A stretch of DNA of 64,000 bases from Paguma larvata (lineage: Eukaryota; Chordata; Mammalia; Carnivora; Viverridae). The stretch's first letter is position 1. Every line of letters starts with the position of its first letter. The stretch is taken from assembly GCA_030068075.1 (NCBI GenBank), contig CM057826.1:100119804-100183803 (forward strand). Direction: 5' to 3'. The notes beneath the pieces are model-generated. The model saw only the letters and a program-made list of their open reading frames with translations, did not search any database and had not been told where the DNA came from. The translations under genes were made by a program, and so were the position numbers. Positions 1 through 10,528 of this stretch are shown here, piece by piece.

Positions 1-906
1 AACTTCTCTGATCTTCCTCAGGGTTACTTTTCTGCCCCAATGAAGCCTCGGGGGCACCTGGAGCCCAGAAGCTCCTCATCTAATAACCTAATAAAAAGTG
101 TGAAGAACATGAAACTTGATTTTCATCACAATGGACTTTATTCTACAATGCCTTGGACACTGGGGCTAGCATAAGGTCTGTACTATTTAGGCTTCAAGTA
201 TTTTCAATGGGGCCAGACAGCTGGACTGCCCAGCCTGAGACCAGGTCTCTACCGGCACAGGATGGTGAGAGAAAGGGCAGTATTCCAGGCAATCTGGAGG
301 AACAGAGACTGAGCTTGGCTAGAAAAGACCTGAGAAAAGCAATTTTGATGCCTGGATAATCGCCCCCGTTGCTTGCAAAGCATTCCAGTGGAAACCTGTC
401 CCAGGGGTTTCCAGGCTTAGAAAGTAAAATGATTGAAGCTCAATCCAGAATGAGGGTAGTGAGGCAATTAAGCAGAGGAACAAGTGGGGCCTTTGCCTGG
501 AGCAACTTCTGTCCCATCAATTGAGAAAATTTACTTGCCCTCAAAGGAAGGTTATTTCAGCACCTGGCACCAGAATTCTCAATATATGAGCTCTATAGTC
601 TCCTTTGATCTGCAGTTACCAGTTCCTGGATTATCAGGCAGTAACTAAGGGAAAGAACATGTTCTCTACCTGCACTTGGCTCATAAGCTGTGATCAGCAA
701 TAAGGGATGCAGATGCCATGTAGCTAGCCTGCTTCATGTACAGGCTTATTCATCAGGGCCCCCTTCCAAAGAATCAGCAGAAGAGATTTTAGTCACCTGA
801 AGTTCAGACTATATCTATATTTATGCTATCCATTACTTTTAGCTTATAACATCTTTCATCTCCTAGCCCTCATGACAAAATGCCACCCAAAGAGACTCCA
901 GGTACT
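1..906. other. Single-copy non-coding DNA, no feature recognised
   Basis: I see no recognisable interspersed repeat and no credible coding region here. The longest forward frame (153-359, 68 codons) has no similarity to a protein family I know and no splice context. Composition is ordinary AT-leaning mammalian intergenic or intronic DNA. Confidence 0.5.
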
Positions 907-1122
907 ATTTTTTTTAATGTTTATTTATTTTTGAGAGAGAGAGAGAGCGCGCGCGCACAAGCAGGGGAGGGGCAGAGAGAGAAAGGGAGACACAGAAACA
1001 GAAGCAGAGTCCAGGCTCCAGGCTTCTGTCAGCCCAGAGCCCGATGTGGGGCTCGAACTCACTAGCCATGACATGACCTGAGCCGAAGTCGGGCACTTAA
1101 CTGACTGAGCCACCCAGGTGTC
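907..1122 (-). mobile_element. CanSINE (tRNA-Lys-derived SINE), full length, reverse
   Basis: Read on the minus strand this is a complete carnivore SINE: a tRNA-like head (GGCTCAGTCAG as A box, GAGTTCGAGCCCC as B box), the CAGAGCCTGGA body, a CT-rich stretch and an A/T-rich tail, which appears here as the poly-T at 907-916. The CT region has expanded into (GA)n followed by (CG)n around 931-957. Such elements are transcribed by RNA polymerase III and copied by L1 machinery. A second SINE follows immediately downstream in the same orientation. Confidence 0.92.
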
Positions 1123-1137
1123 CCTGGTTTTGTTTTT

Positions 1138-1320
1138 GGTTTTTTCTTTAACATTTTTATTTTATTTTTTACATAGAGACAGACCGTGAGCAAGGGAAGG
1201 GCAGAGAGGGAGGGAGATACAGAATCTGAAGCAGGCTCCGGGCTCTGAGCTGTCAGCACAGAGCCCGACCATGACCTGAGCTGAAGTCGGCCGCTTAACC
1301 AACTGAGCCATCCAGGCACT
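1138..1320 (-). mobile_element. CanSINE, reverse, with internal deletion
   Basis: This is a second reverse SINE directly beside the previous one. Head (ending at 1320), CAGAGCCCG body and T-rich tail (from 1138) are present. About 30 bases around the B box, expected between the GAGCCCG and CATGACCTGAG blocks, are missing near 1269. It is flanked by a direct repeat CCTGGTTTTGTTTTT at 1123-1137 and 1321-1335, so it is an independent retroposition into the T-rich DNA beside copy 1, not a segmental duplication. Confidence 0.9.
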
Positions 1321-1353
1321 CCTGGTTTTGTTTTTTAAGATGGGGATACATTT

Positions 1354-1520
1354 GGGGTTCAGGCAGTCCTGAATTCAAATCTGTCCTGAGACTCAGAAAA
1401 ATGGAAATAGTACGGCATCATCTCACACATTTGTTATAAGGGCCAAATGAAACATTTTATATCAAGGACCAAAAGAGCATGTTATATGACTGGCATATAG
1501 TAAGTGCAGAATAAATGATC
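1354..1520 (+). repeat. MIR SINE relic, forward
   Basis: Degenerate match to the mammal-wide MIR consensus in forward order: a GGTTCAGGCAGTCCTGAATTC head-like segment, then AAAATGGAAATAGTA, then GGCATATAGTAAGTGC and AATAAATGATC near the 3' end. The high divergence fits an insertion older than the placental radiation. It is not expected to be mobile. Confidence 0.7.
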
Positions 1521-1767
1521 ACTCTCTTCCCCAATCTATCCCCTAGGCTGGACCTAGAGAGCCATTATAGACAAATAGTTCCCGTTCTGGTGGTGTGCTT
1601 AAGAGAGCCTATTGTTTAATTCCAGGAATTTTGTGAGCCAGTTGTTGCATGTTGGGATCTTAACAATGGCCACAGGGGTAGTATTCACAGTGCAGAAATA
1701 GGCAGATACTGTTAATCAGGCTTTCCATCCGCCCAGCTAGAGATCTGGTTTATTGACATACTACCAG

Positions 1768-1925
1768 TGGTTCTCAAGGTATGATCCTGCAACATCAGCA
1801 ACCACATTACTAGGAATCTTTTGGAATGCAAATTATCCAGTCAACATCTCAACCCTAATAAAACCTAAACTCTGGGTGTGGGGCATAGAAATATGTTTTA
1901 ATAGTCCCTTCCAAGGACAGGTGTA
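1768..1925. repeat. MER5-like hAT-Charlie DNA transposon relic
   Basis: Starts with the terminal motif CAGTGGTTCTCAA and contains GGAATGCAAATTATC, then AAACTCTGGGTGTGGGGC and TGTTTTAATAGTCCC. These are the ordered landmarks of the short non-autonomous MER5A element. The far terminal repeat is eroded. No transposase is encoded, as is usual for the family. Confidence 0.7.
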
Positions 1926-1934
1926 CATGGCATG

Positions 1935-2690
1935 TTAAATGACTTGCCGGCAGGTCAGTGTGGCTGGAACTAAGTAAGCCAGAGAAAGAGAGAGAGTAGT
2001 AAAAGGAGATGGGATGGTGGTGGTGAGGGCTGCAGAACACTTTAAAGAGTTTGACTTGTGTTCTAGCGATAAGGAAATGACCAGAGTTCCAAGCAGAAGA
2101 ATATGTCTTTTAAATCTCACTTTAAAGGACTGTCTGATTGCTATGTTGAGAACTGATAGTTGGTACCAGGATAAGAGAAGACAGTGGCTGGTAAGAGAAG
2201 AACAGGATGATAGAAATATACATGATAAGAGGTGGTTGCTTCCAGACAGAGCCAATAGGATTTGTTGTTGAAAGTTTAGATGCAGAAAGTAAGACAAAGA
2301 GAGGAGTCAAGAATGACTTAAAAGTTCTTTAGCCTGAGCCACTGGGAAAACAGATTTTCACTGAGATAGAAAAAGAACAAAGGAGCTGATGAAAGGCAGC
2401 AGGTTGGAGATGAGGAGATCAGCCCACTTTGGACAGGATGAGTTTAGAATTCTATTAGACATGAAGAAGAAATGTTAAAAAGGCCATGAGTCTGTAGTTT
2501 TGGAGAGGAGTTGGGTTGAAGACTCAGCTTTGGAAGTCATCAGTTTCCAGATAGTACTTGCTAAGTTGGTGTAAGATAGTAAATGCAAAGAGAAAAAGTG
2601 GGTCCTGATTCGACAAAGTGTAGACTCTGTATGATGTGAGGGAACCAGCAAAGGACACAGAGAAAGAAGAGTCAATGAATATTATTAGTT
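1935..2690 (-). repeat. L2 (CR1-clade LINE) relic, reverse
   Basis: The plus strand carries the reverse complement of the L2 3' coding region in a decayed state. Landmarks are the AATCTCACTTTAAAGGACTG region, AGCCAATAGGATTTGTTG, GAGGAGTCAAGAATGACT, TTTAGCCTGAGCCACTGGG, TCTATTAGACATGAAGAAG and the closing GGAACCAGCAAAGGA. The order matches other L2 relics in the window. Several short frames here are antisense noise. L2 is long extinct in placental mammals. Confidence 0.68.
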
Positions 2691-2737
2691 CAATACAAAT
2701 TATGGATGCTCTCAGAGAATTGAAATAATACATTGCA

Positions 2738-2938
2738 GGGGTGCCTGGATGGCTCAGTAGGTTGGATTGTCTGACTTTGGATCAGGTCATGATCTCGTGG
2801 TTTGTGGGTTCAAGCTCCACGTCGGGCTCTGTGCTGACAGCTTGCAGCCTCAGATTCTGTGTCTGTCTCTCTCTGCCCCTACCCCATTCATGCTCTCTCT
2901 CTTTCTCTTAAAAATACATAAACATTAAAAAATAAAAA
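2738..2938 (+). mobile_element. CanSINE, full length, forward, with target-site duplication
   Basis: Complete forward SINE (GGGGTGCCTGGATGGCTCAG head, GGTCATGATCTCG, GGGCTCTGTGCTGACAGC body, CT-rich stretch, AAATACATAAACATTAAAAA tail). It is flanked by GAAATAATACATTGCA at 2722-2737 and the same 16-mer with one mismatch at 2939-2954. The duplication shows L1-type insertion at this point, just past the end of the L2 relic. Confidence 0.94.
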
Positions 2939-2954
2939 GAAATAATACACTGCA

Positions 2955-4090
2955 AGTAGCTATACAACTTCAGTTGATGTTTTCCAGGGCCTCCTAAGTC
3001 CTTTCTTAGCCATCAGTGAGTAACAAAGTCTTTACTTATAGCCTTCTAAGTTAAGGCAGTGTTGAGTTACATGTAAAAGATGGTTCGCTGAGCTAGTCTT
3101 CTCTTCCTTCACCCACTAAGATCCTGCAGGACTTGCTTCTCCTTAGGGAGTAGAAAAGCTGTTACCACAAGCTAACCACAGCCGGTAGCCAGCTCAGCAC
3201 ACCAATATGAAACTACGCCTGTGTTTGTGAATGTTTTTGCTTTATCAAAAGGAACATGTAATTATCTTAAAAATATAATTCTCCATCTTTAAAATAAGCT
3301 GGAACAGTCAAACCTTCTTAAGCCCACAATGCTTTTACAAGGACAGTTTAATCAATTACCTTTTTAAGCTTTTAAAAGTCTCTGACTCATTTGAGCAAGT
3401 GGAGAAAAAAAGACAAAACATCGGTATCTCACTGGAAAAATACTGTGGTTAATGGTACTGAAACAAAAATAACACTAAGATAAAGGCACTATGTTCCCCA
3501 AATCAAGTGTATGCCTCATCTTTCTCTTAAGAAATCTTTCTGTATTGGTGACTTTATGAGTCGTAAATGCTTGCAACCTGCACGATGTGCCCATGGACTG
3601 GCTCTTCTCTCTGATCATTTGTTTTTTCCGGCTAAAATGAGGATAATAATACCTATGCAATAATGTGTGTGTGGGAGGCACCCAACACAATGCTAGATAC
3701 TCAAAGCTCCTTTCCCTGGAAACAAACATGGCTCCAAGTAGCTAAAATGACTACTTCATACTTGAAAGAACCAGGGTCAACAGTGCAAGGCAAGAGAAGA
3801 CGTACTTGGGAGCATTTTCATCCAAGTAGAATATTCTGACTCAGTTGTTTATTTGTAGAGAATATTAGGGACACAGGCTCATTAAAATTGCTGTGGACAG
3901 AATATAAAAATTACTTCTTAAAAAATTACGAAGTAACTTGCAAAGCAGATATCACAGACCTATCCCATCCATGACCTTCACCATGACTCTGAAGCTCTTC
4001 CTTAAGAGATGGATTAAAGATAGCTATTTCCCACATTATTTGAGTTTTTCTAAATTGAAATTTTATGCTTAGTTTTATAACCTATTCCAA
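2955..4090. other. Mostly single-copy DNA with one probable MIR
   Basis: No gene is visible. Around 3560-3715 there is a forward MIR-like segment (GGCTAAAATGAGGATAATAATACC followed by CCAACACAATGCTAGATACTCAAA). The rest shows no repeat I recognise. The minus-strand frame at 3475-3729 lies over this relic and is not credible as a gene. Confidence 0.5.
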
Positions 4091-4380
4091 ACATTTAGGT
4101 CAAAAGGTATTATGCATTTGTCCAAACCTGTATGAATGCACAACACCAAAAGTGAACCCTAACATAAACCATGGACTTTGGATGATAATAGGTATCGGTG
4201 TTCATCAATGCTGGTAGGGGATGTTGATAGTGGGGGAGCTGCGGGATGTGCAAGGCAGGGTACTTATGAGAAATCTCTGTGCCTTCTGTGAACCTAAAAC
4301 TGAGCTAAGAAACAAAATCCACCTAAAAATTTTAAAAGCAAAACAATTATATTCAAAAACATAATTTAAAAAAAAAGTCA
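4091..4380 (+). repeat. Old L1M-type LINE-1 3' end, forward
   Basis: Contains the ordered landmarks of a mammalian L1M 3' untranslated region: GCACAACACCAAAAGTGAACC, CATGGACTTTGGATGATAAT, GGGGATGTTGATAGTGGGGG, GGGTACTTATGAGAAATCTCTG and TGTGAACCTAAAACTG, ending in an A-rich tail. No ORF2 sequence precedes it, so this is a 5'-truncated, inactive copy shared with other placental lineages. Confidence 0.78.
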
Positions 4381-5325
4381 TTTTGAAGTAAGGTGTACCC
4401 ATCTCTGTGGTCAGTAGGAAGCCCAATGATACAAGGAAAGAGTTCTCAAATATGGAGCCAAACTTAAGGAAGCAGTCTTGCTCAAGGTAGATAGTCAAAG
4501 GAATAACATCCCCAGGCAGGAAGGTCTGAGAAGAGCTGACTGAGCCTTACATCCACAGATAAGACTTGGTATGTGAATCACGTTTCTCCAAGCAGCCAAT
4601 TCCCCCAACGTTAGACTTCTCCAAGGGAAACCTTCCATCTTACTTTATACCACCTTCTTCTAGAAACTTCATTAAAAATGAATAAAAAACTTAGCAAACA
4701 ACAAGCAATAGGGCAATTATGGTCACTGTCTTCTGTGAGAACACATCCGAAGCAACCCTCATTTCACCAGCTCTGAAGGAAATTCACAATTGTTTCTTGA
4801 AAACCCGCTCCTTCCTGAAGCTCTCTCACTTTACTTCTGTGACAAAGGTCTCCTGGAGTCCCCCCTGCTTTTCTGCAAGGTCCTTCCTGTTTCCCCAGGG
4901 AGTTCCTCTGCCTCCAGCTGCCTCTACAACATGAGGGCTCCTCTGTTTTTCTCACACTACATATGCTCACTCTTGGATTCCCTTTCTATGCACAAAGAGG
5001 CACCTGTGTACCACATCTGTGCTAGGGTTTCAGGAGATGGTACTGGATCCAGGGAGCAGAAAGACCTGGTTTGAAAATTTGAAGCAAAGGGGTAGCAGAG
5101 CTGAATAGGGGACCTTTGCCTGCACTACGAGTTATAAAGAAAATTAAGAGTCAATTTTTCAGTTGTTCTGACTTCATTTACCACTTATATGGTGAGGAAT
5201 CCTCAGACCTTTATCTCCAGCACAAGCTGGAGCAACCTTTTATCTCCACCAGAATACCCCTCAGAGAACTCCAACTAAAAACGTCTAAAATCACATTATT
5301 CATCTTCTAATTTCAAACCAATTTC
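4381..5325. other. Single-copy non-coding DNA, no feature recognised
   Basis: Overlapping frames at 4719-5074 in two phases and 4764-4970 on the minus strand have no protein similarity I recognise and lack splice signals in a sensible arrangement. No repeat is recognised. Confidence 0.45.
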
Positions 5326-5331
5326 TCACTG

Positions 5332-5553
5332 TTTTTTTTTAATGTTTATTTATTTTTGAGAGAGAGAGACAGAGACAGAGACAGAGCATGAGTGGGGGAG
5401 GGGCAGAGAGAGAGGGAGACACAGAATCCGAAGCAGGCTCCAGGCTCTGAGCTGTCAGCACAGAGCCCGACGCGGGGCTCGAACTCACGGACCGTGAGAT
5501 CATGACCTGAGCCGAAGTCGGACACTTAACCGACTGAGCCACCCAGGCGCCCC
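5332..5553 (-). mobile_element. CanSINE, near-consensus young copy, reverse
   Basis: Reverse-oriented SINE with intact tRNA-like head and unusually many intact CpGs (GACGCGGGGCTCG, GGACCGTGAG, CCGAAGTCGG, AACCGACTGAG, GGCGCCCC). CpGs decay quickly, so this is one of the youngest insertions here. The CT region holds a small (GAGACA)n array near 5365-5387. The target duplication TCACTG followed by a T run lies at 5326-5340 and 5554 onward. Confidence 0.96.
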
Positions 5554-5559
5554 TCACTG

Positions 5560-6425
5560 TTTTTTTTTTACACTTTTTTGGGGATGACCATTTATCTAGT
5601 TATCCAAGGTAGAAACCTAATTCCCAATCTCCCCCACTCTCATTCCCCAAATCCGATCAGAAATCTTAAAAATGCTGCATCCCAAATGTTTTGTGGGTCT
5701 ATCACATCTCTCAAACAACAAGTCAAAGCAGCATGAAGTTCTATAAGCTGTGCTGATCTGGCTCCAGGCCAACCTTAGTGACTAAATCCAGGATACAGAG
5801 GACCTGACAGTGTCCTTTAAGGAGAGCTCAATAGACACATCACCTTTCTGGCCGCACACATTGTTTTCTTCCAGTTTCTACCCCTGTAATAAATTGCCAG
5901 GAAGTTTCAAATTTCCCTGACATCTTGTATTCTTCCTACCCTCCCAACTTCTCTTTTGGCATGTAATTGTCTCTTGAGAATTCTAGGATTCGGGTCTTTG
6001 CTGGGCCAATTCCATCATCATCTGTTAGCTATGGTGAAGGGGTCTCCTGAGAAGCAAAATGATACTGCAGCCCCAGGACTATGACAACTTGTACATGCAG
6101 AGGTTTCCAACACCAAGGGCAGATACGACCTTGGGCTCTCTGTCCCCTGGGAGGACATGACCACAGAAGGGATATGCATATAAACTAGGGCAAACACTGA
6201 AAAGGTTATCAGGCATTTCCTAATTCTACTAAGGAAAGACCTAGGAGTCTAGTTTCTATATGACTTCTCTTAAGAAACAAAAAGATGTAGAATTTGGGGA
6301 TAATGAGGGGTTAGGAGAAAGGATGGACACAGCATAAGTTCATCTCTATCCCAATCAACAGAAAGAAAACTGAGACAGAATTGTCAACTCTAATGAACCT
6401 GAGACATCATCTCATGAATTATTCT
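5560..6425. other. Single-copy non-coding DNA, no feature recognised
   Basis: No repeat, RNA gene or coding region recognised. There is no open frame longer than 60 codons. Confidence 0.45.
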
Positions 6426-8205
6426 ATAGATGTTAATGAGAATCTATTCTGGCCAGGCAATAGGATAGATTGATAGAGCTGCAAATAAGATAACAATGAA
6501 TTCTGTCATCAACAGGTTTACAGCATAAAGGTAGCTGAAAATAAAGAAACACAAAGCATTGTCTCTAGAAATGTAGTAAGTGGCATGGAGGGGAAGTGGG
6601 AAGAAGGTTATATGTAGACATGTAAAATGGAGAGAGAAATAGATTTAGCCGAGAATGAAGGAAATCTTGCTAAAGGAAATGATACCTAAGTTGAAACCAC
6701 AAGGTGTATAACGGTTAATCATGGTGCAGCAAGAGGAATATGTATGGGGGAGAAGGCTCTGGAAGAAGAGAACAGTAAGAGCAAAAGCCCAGAGACGAGA
6801 AACAGCTTGGTTCGTGTCAGCCTCCAAAAGAAATTCAAACTGGCTTGTATAAAATTCAGACACAACAAAACTAGACAGGAGACCAACCAAAAAGGTTTGA
6901 GCTTTGAATTCTCTTATTAGCCGTATGAAGAAATTTCGACTTTGTCATGTTTTGTGTCTTAGAAATAACCCTCTTTAGTGGGGAGAATGGATTACAGTGG
7001 GGAAGGGTTATTCATTAGGAGGCTTACTGCAGAAATTCGGATGAGAAATTATGATGGCTTCTATTAGGGGAATAACAACAAGGATATAAATAAGTCACTG
7101 CGTTTAGAAGATATTTAGGAGCTTAAATCTAAGAAATGATGAGTACATGTGAAAGCTGAGAAGAGAAACGAAGGATGACTCCAGGTGTCTGACCTTAGCA
7201 TTTGCTGGGAGGGAATCATATCTGCTATGATAGGAAACGAGAGAGAAAAGAAAATTTAGGGAATGGGGTGAAGAAGGATAATAAGCTGAGTTCTTGATGT
7301 GCTGACTTGTACATTTGGCAGGACACTCAGGTGGAAGTGTGCAGTGGACACGTACATATGGATGTCGGGAAAGACAGGTGGACAAAAAGTAAAGGTGAGT
7401 CCATCAATAGCACATGACAGCGCTTGGGGGGAGACGACACCTACCATGGAAAAGGGGAGGGCTGAGACTCCGACGCTCTCAAATAGGGTCAGGAGTGGGC
7501 CTTGCCAAGGGAGCTGCAGAGATGCCTTTGGAGGAAGAAAGGGAGTTGCTGTGATCTGGAGAGCAAAGCCTCTCAGTGGAGGGAATTTTCAATAAGATGC
7601 AGCAATTTTCAAAAACCAGAATCTATATTTGCTGATAGGTTAGGATGTTCAAAATAAATCACATGAAAAGAGGGGATTGAACAGTATGAGGCATAATCTC
7701 CGTGTGTGTGTCTGTGTTTTCATATTGAATTGAATATTTCTGTAAGGACGAACAAGAGACTACAAAAAAGAGGTCTTAAGAAAGTGATCTTGGAGAGTCA
7801 CAGACAGCAGGAGGTGACTAAGTCACCACTCAGTGATGGAACAGTGCACCTCGAGTGTGTCTTATATTTGTATGTAAGTTCAAGTCAATTGAAAAGGGTG
7901 AGAGCAGCTGACACTATCAACGGGGCAGAGAAATAAAGCAAAATCAAAATGTGAACCATTCATTAGCTTTGCAACAAGGAGATCATTAGTGAGTTGGTGG
8001 GAGTATTCTCAGTGGAGTGATGGAGCTGCATTTGTAGACAGTGGCCTTAAAATGGGAGGAAAAGAGGAGAAAATCTGTGTAGACAATTCAATCTGGAAGA
8101 CAAGTTACAAAGAGAAGGGAAGGAGTATGGCAGTTACAAGTGGGGGCTGGGTGTCAGGAAGGGTGATTTTACTATGGAGAGTTGAGAATCCCTGGGTGCA
8201 AGAAA
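6426..8205 (-). repeat. Long L2 LINE relic, reverse
   Basis: The plus strand reads as the reverse complement of L2 from its 3' part inward. Landmarks in order: TGGCCAGGCAATAGGATAGA, AGAGCAAAAGCCCAGAGACGA, a GTGGGGAGAATGGATTACAG block (near 6977), GAGGCTTACTGCAG, GATGAGAAATTATGATGGCTTC, GAAGGATGACTCCAGGTGTC, AGGACACTCAGGTGGAAGTG and GAGTTGGTGGGAGTATTC near 8000. In L2 this part encodes the C-terminal part of the reverse transcriptase protein, but the frames are destroyed. The section after about 7600 is a weaker match. Confidence 0.66.
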
Positions 8206-8419
8206 AATATAACAAATATGATAATAAAATTCTACACTGCAGGCTGGTAGCAGAGGAATTTGGAGTTCAAATATTAATATATACAAAAAAAAACATACTC
8301 TCTCCTTATGCTTGTAGATCTTATGTACAATTAGTGCTTTTGAAGGGGTTGTCATTTGTATGTGGGTTAGTTATATGAATTTGTAAACTTTATTTACACC
8401 CAAAAAAAACATGCAATAT

Positions 8420-8545
8420 GACAATAGTAAATTATTTTATGAATAATGACGTGAGTCTCTTTATGTCTTGTCTTTATGTACTTGTATTCAACACAGATCC
8501 CAGCAACAAGTCACTACTCAATTAATGTTTCATAAACAAATAAAA
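8420..8545 (+). repeat. L2 3' end relic, forward
   Basis: Short match to the L2 3' terminus: CACAGATCCCAGCAACAAGT, then CTACTCAATTAATGTTTCATAAACAAATA, corresponding to the usual CCCAGCACATAGTAGG and CTCAATAAATGTTTGTTGAATGAA. Divergent and inactive. Confidence 0.5.
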
Positions 8546-8799
8546 TGTGATTTTGAAAAAACAAGTTGGTGCTTTATCCTGACCTGTATACATATGTAAA
8601 CTGCCATACAGACTTTATTCTTGAAAGCCTATAAAGAAGCAATTACAAGGGTGCTTTGGGAAACAGAAACAAAGAAGCAGCTGCAAAACCTCTTAGTGCA
8701 CACTGGCCTGTGTATATTTACTCCATATTGCTCACTTCGGTGTTAGTCGTGACTTCAACATAATGGCACCACTTAATGCTTTTTCACACCTCAAAAGAA

Positions 8800-9330
8800 G
8801 GTCACACCCCTCATGTCAGTCTGCAGTGCGCAATTATAGGAAAGAAACCACAGGGAGTAACCAGTTGTTAACAAGCATCCCCTAGAATATCTGAGGATTT
8901 GTACTGACATATTCACTTCCCAGAGCTGCCCAGTGCAAATTCAATCAGACCTTTCATTTATGCATCTTGATGGCAGCCTGTTCCGAACAACCAGAAAGCT
9001 CCAAGGGATTGTAGGGATGAAATTTTGTATATCTAAATAACTGGCTCCATTATTTTTTTTTCTCCTCTTTGGCTACAATTAGAATTCATTACCATGTGAG
9101 GGCAATTTACCAGTCTGTACAAAAGGAGTTAAATGTTGAGCTAACAGATTGGAAATATGTCCACGTAACACGATTTGCTCTCCCCACTGGCGCACATAAT
9201 GGCAGCCTAGAAAAAGGGCCAGGAATGTAAAACACATCACAGCCACTTAGCTACATCCCAGGTGGGCCAGCTCTGATTGGGTTATGGCAGACTGACCAGA
9301 AAGCCATTACTGATCTGAACTCTCTGATTT
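8800..9330. other. Repeat-free block, candidate conserved regulatory element
   Basis: About 500 bases with no recognisable transposon sequence although the surroundings are repeat-dense. It contains homeodomain-type cores (GCAATTATAGG, CTACAATTAGAATTCATTACC), a POU-like CATTTATGCATCTTG and a CAACAGG E-box-like stretch. This resembles conserved non-coding DNA, but conservation cannot be seen from one sequence. Confidence 0.3.
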
Positions 9331-9795
9331 TACTCAACAGGAAGAGGACCTTTTGGAAGTAGCAGATTTATTTTTTCAAGTAAATTGAAAGGCTGGCCTT
9401 CTACATAGAGAAGTCCCTGTCTAAATTATAGAGATGGCCACACACTAAGACTGACACCATTTGGTTGAGACGTCCCTTCTGAAATACCTGGTGCTTCTTT
9501 TTGCTCTCCTTCTCACTGCACATGCCAGCACTTTGACAAGCTAACCTCTAGCAAGGTTCTTTCTTCTGCCAGGCTTAAGAGATTTGAGAAGAAAAAAAAA
9601 AGACAAAAGGGAAAGAGTGAGCAATGAGGCAAAGTTAGAGGGTGAGAAGGACAGGATAGAGGTCTCCATGTGGGAGTGTGACATCTCTGTTCTGGAGAGC
9701 TGAAAGCAATATTGTACAAACTCACTAATACTCCCAAATATATTCATGAGATAGGCATTATTTTTTCTTTCTAAAAGCAAGGATGCAATCACCTG
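9331..9795. other. Single-copy non-coding DNA
   Basis: No repeat is clearly recognised. The minus-strand frames at 9513-9792 overlap each other across a purine-rich stretch (GAAGAAAAAAAAAAGACAAAAGG) and look random. Confidence 0.4.
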
Positions 9796-9930
9796 GTATT
9801 TTGTTGCAAATTTTAAGCCTCAACTTCTTCATCTGCAAAATAGGAATAGTGTATAGATCACGGGAAAGTCAGAGGATTAAATAAGATCACCAAGCAATAT
9901 GTTTGGCACAGTCCCTGGAAAGCACTAAAT
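9796..9930 (+). repeat. MIR relic, forward
   Basis: Ordered MIR landmarks: CCTCAACTTCTTCATCTGC, AAAATAGGAATAGTGTATAG, GAGGATTAAATAAGATCACC and TTGGCACAGTCCCTGGAAAGC. This is the usual CTCATCTGTAAAATGGG to GTGCCTGGCACATAG order, so the element is forward. Confidence 0.72.
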
Positions 9931-10090
9931 CCACTGTGATCGAAATTATGATTAAGCACAGTAGGAATCTTGCCTTTACATCGCCTTTACATCAACTTTA
10001 CATCAACTGGCACATTATCTTGATCCATGAAATACAAGGCCACTCATCACGTCAACTTCCATTTGAGGGGGAAATTAAAGGCCTTGGATG

Positions 10091-10306
10091 GGGGCGCCTG
10101 GGTGGCTCAGTTGGTTAGGCGGTCGACTTCGGCTCAGGTCATGATCTCACGGTCTGTGAGTTCGAGCTCCGCATCGGGCTCTGTGCTGGCGGCTCAGAGC
10201 CTGGAGCCTGCTTCAGATTCTGTGTCTCCCTCTCTCTCTGCCCTTCCCCTGCTCATACTCTGTCTCTATGTCTCTCAAAAATAAACGTTAAAAAAATTAA
10301 AAAAAA
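10091..10306 (+). mobile_element. CanSINE, full length, young, forward
   Basis: Near-consensus forward copy with preserved CpGs (GGGGGCGCCTGGGTGG, GGTCGACTTCGGCTC, GAGTTCGAGCTCCGC) and a long A tail. It is bounded by a perfect 14-base duplication AAAGGCCTTGGATG at 10077-10090 and 10307-10320. Both pol III box motifs are readable. A second, older forward SINE begins right after the downstream duplication. Confidence 0.96.
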
Positions 10307-10323
10307 AAAGGCCTTGGATGTTG

Positions 10324-10512
10324 AGCACCTGGGTGGCTCAGTCGGTTAAGTGACCAACTCTTGGTTCTGGCTCAGGTCATGCACTGACAGTACAGAGCCT
10401 GCTTGGGATTCTCTCCACCTCTCTCTGACCCTCCCCTGTTCATGCTCGCTTGCTCACTCTCTCTCTTTCCTAAAATAAATAAATAAACTTAAAAAATAAA
10501 AACTTTAAAAAA
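10324..10512 (+). mobile_element. CanSINE, forward, internally deleted, older
   Basis: Head CACCTGGGTGGCTCAGTCGG is intact. The tRNA-like B-box block is missing (GGCTCAGGTCATG joins directly to CACTGACAGTACAGAGCC). The 3' part has CT-rich sequence and an AAATAAATAAATAAACTT tail. A third, diverged copy of the target site, AAAGTCTTAGGCATTG (10513-10528), follows, which suggests this copy landed first and the 10091 copy later used the same site. Confidence 0.92.
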
Positions 10513-10528
10513 AAAGTCTTAGGCATTG

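Noticed and set aside
5339..5557. tRNA-like sequences with A and B boxes (and similar at all SINEs)
   Set aside because: These are tRNA-Lys-derived SINE heads. They lack a full cloverleaf and are followed by SINE bodies, so they are not tRNA genes.
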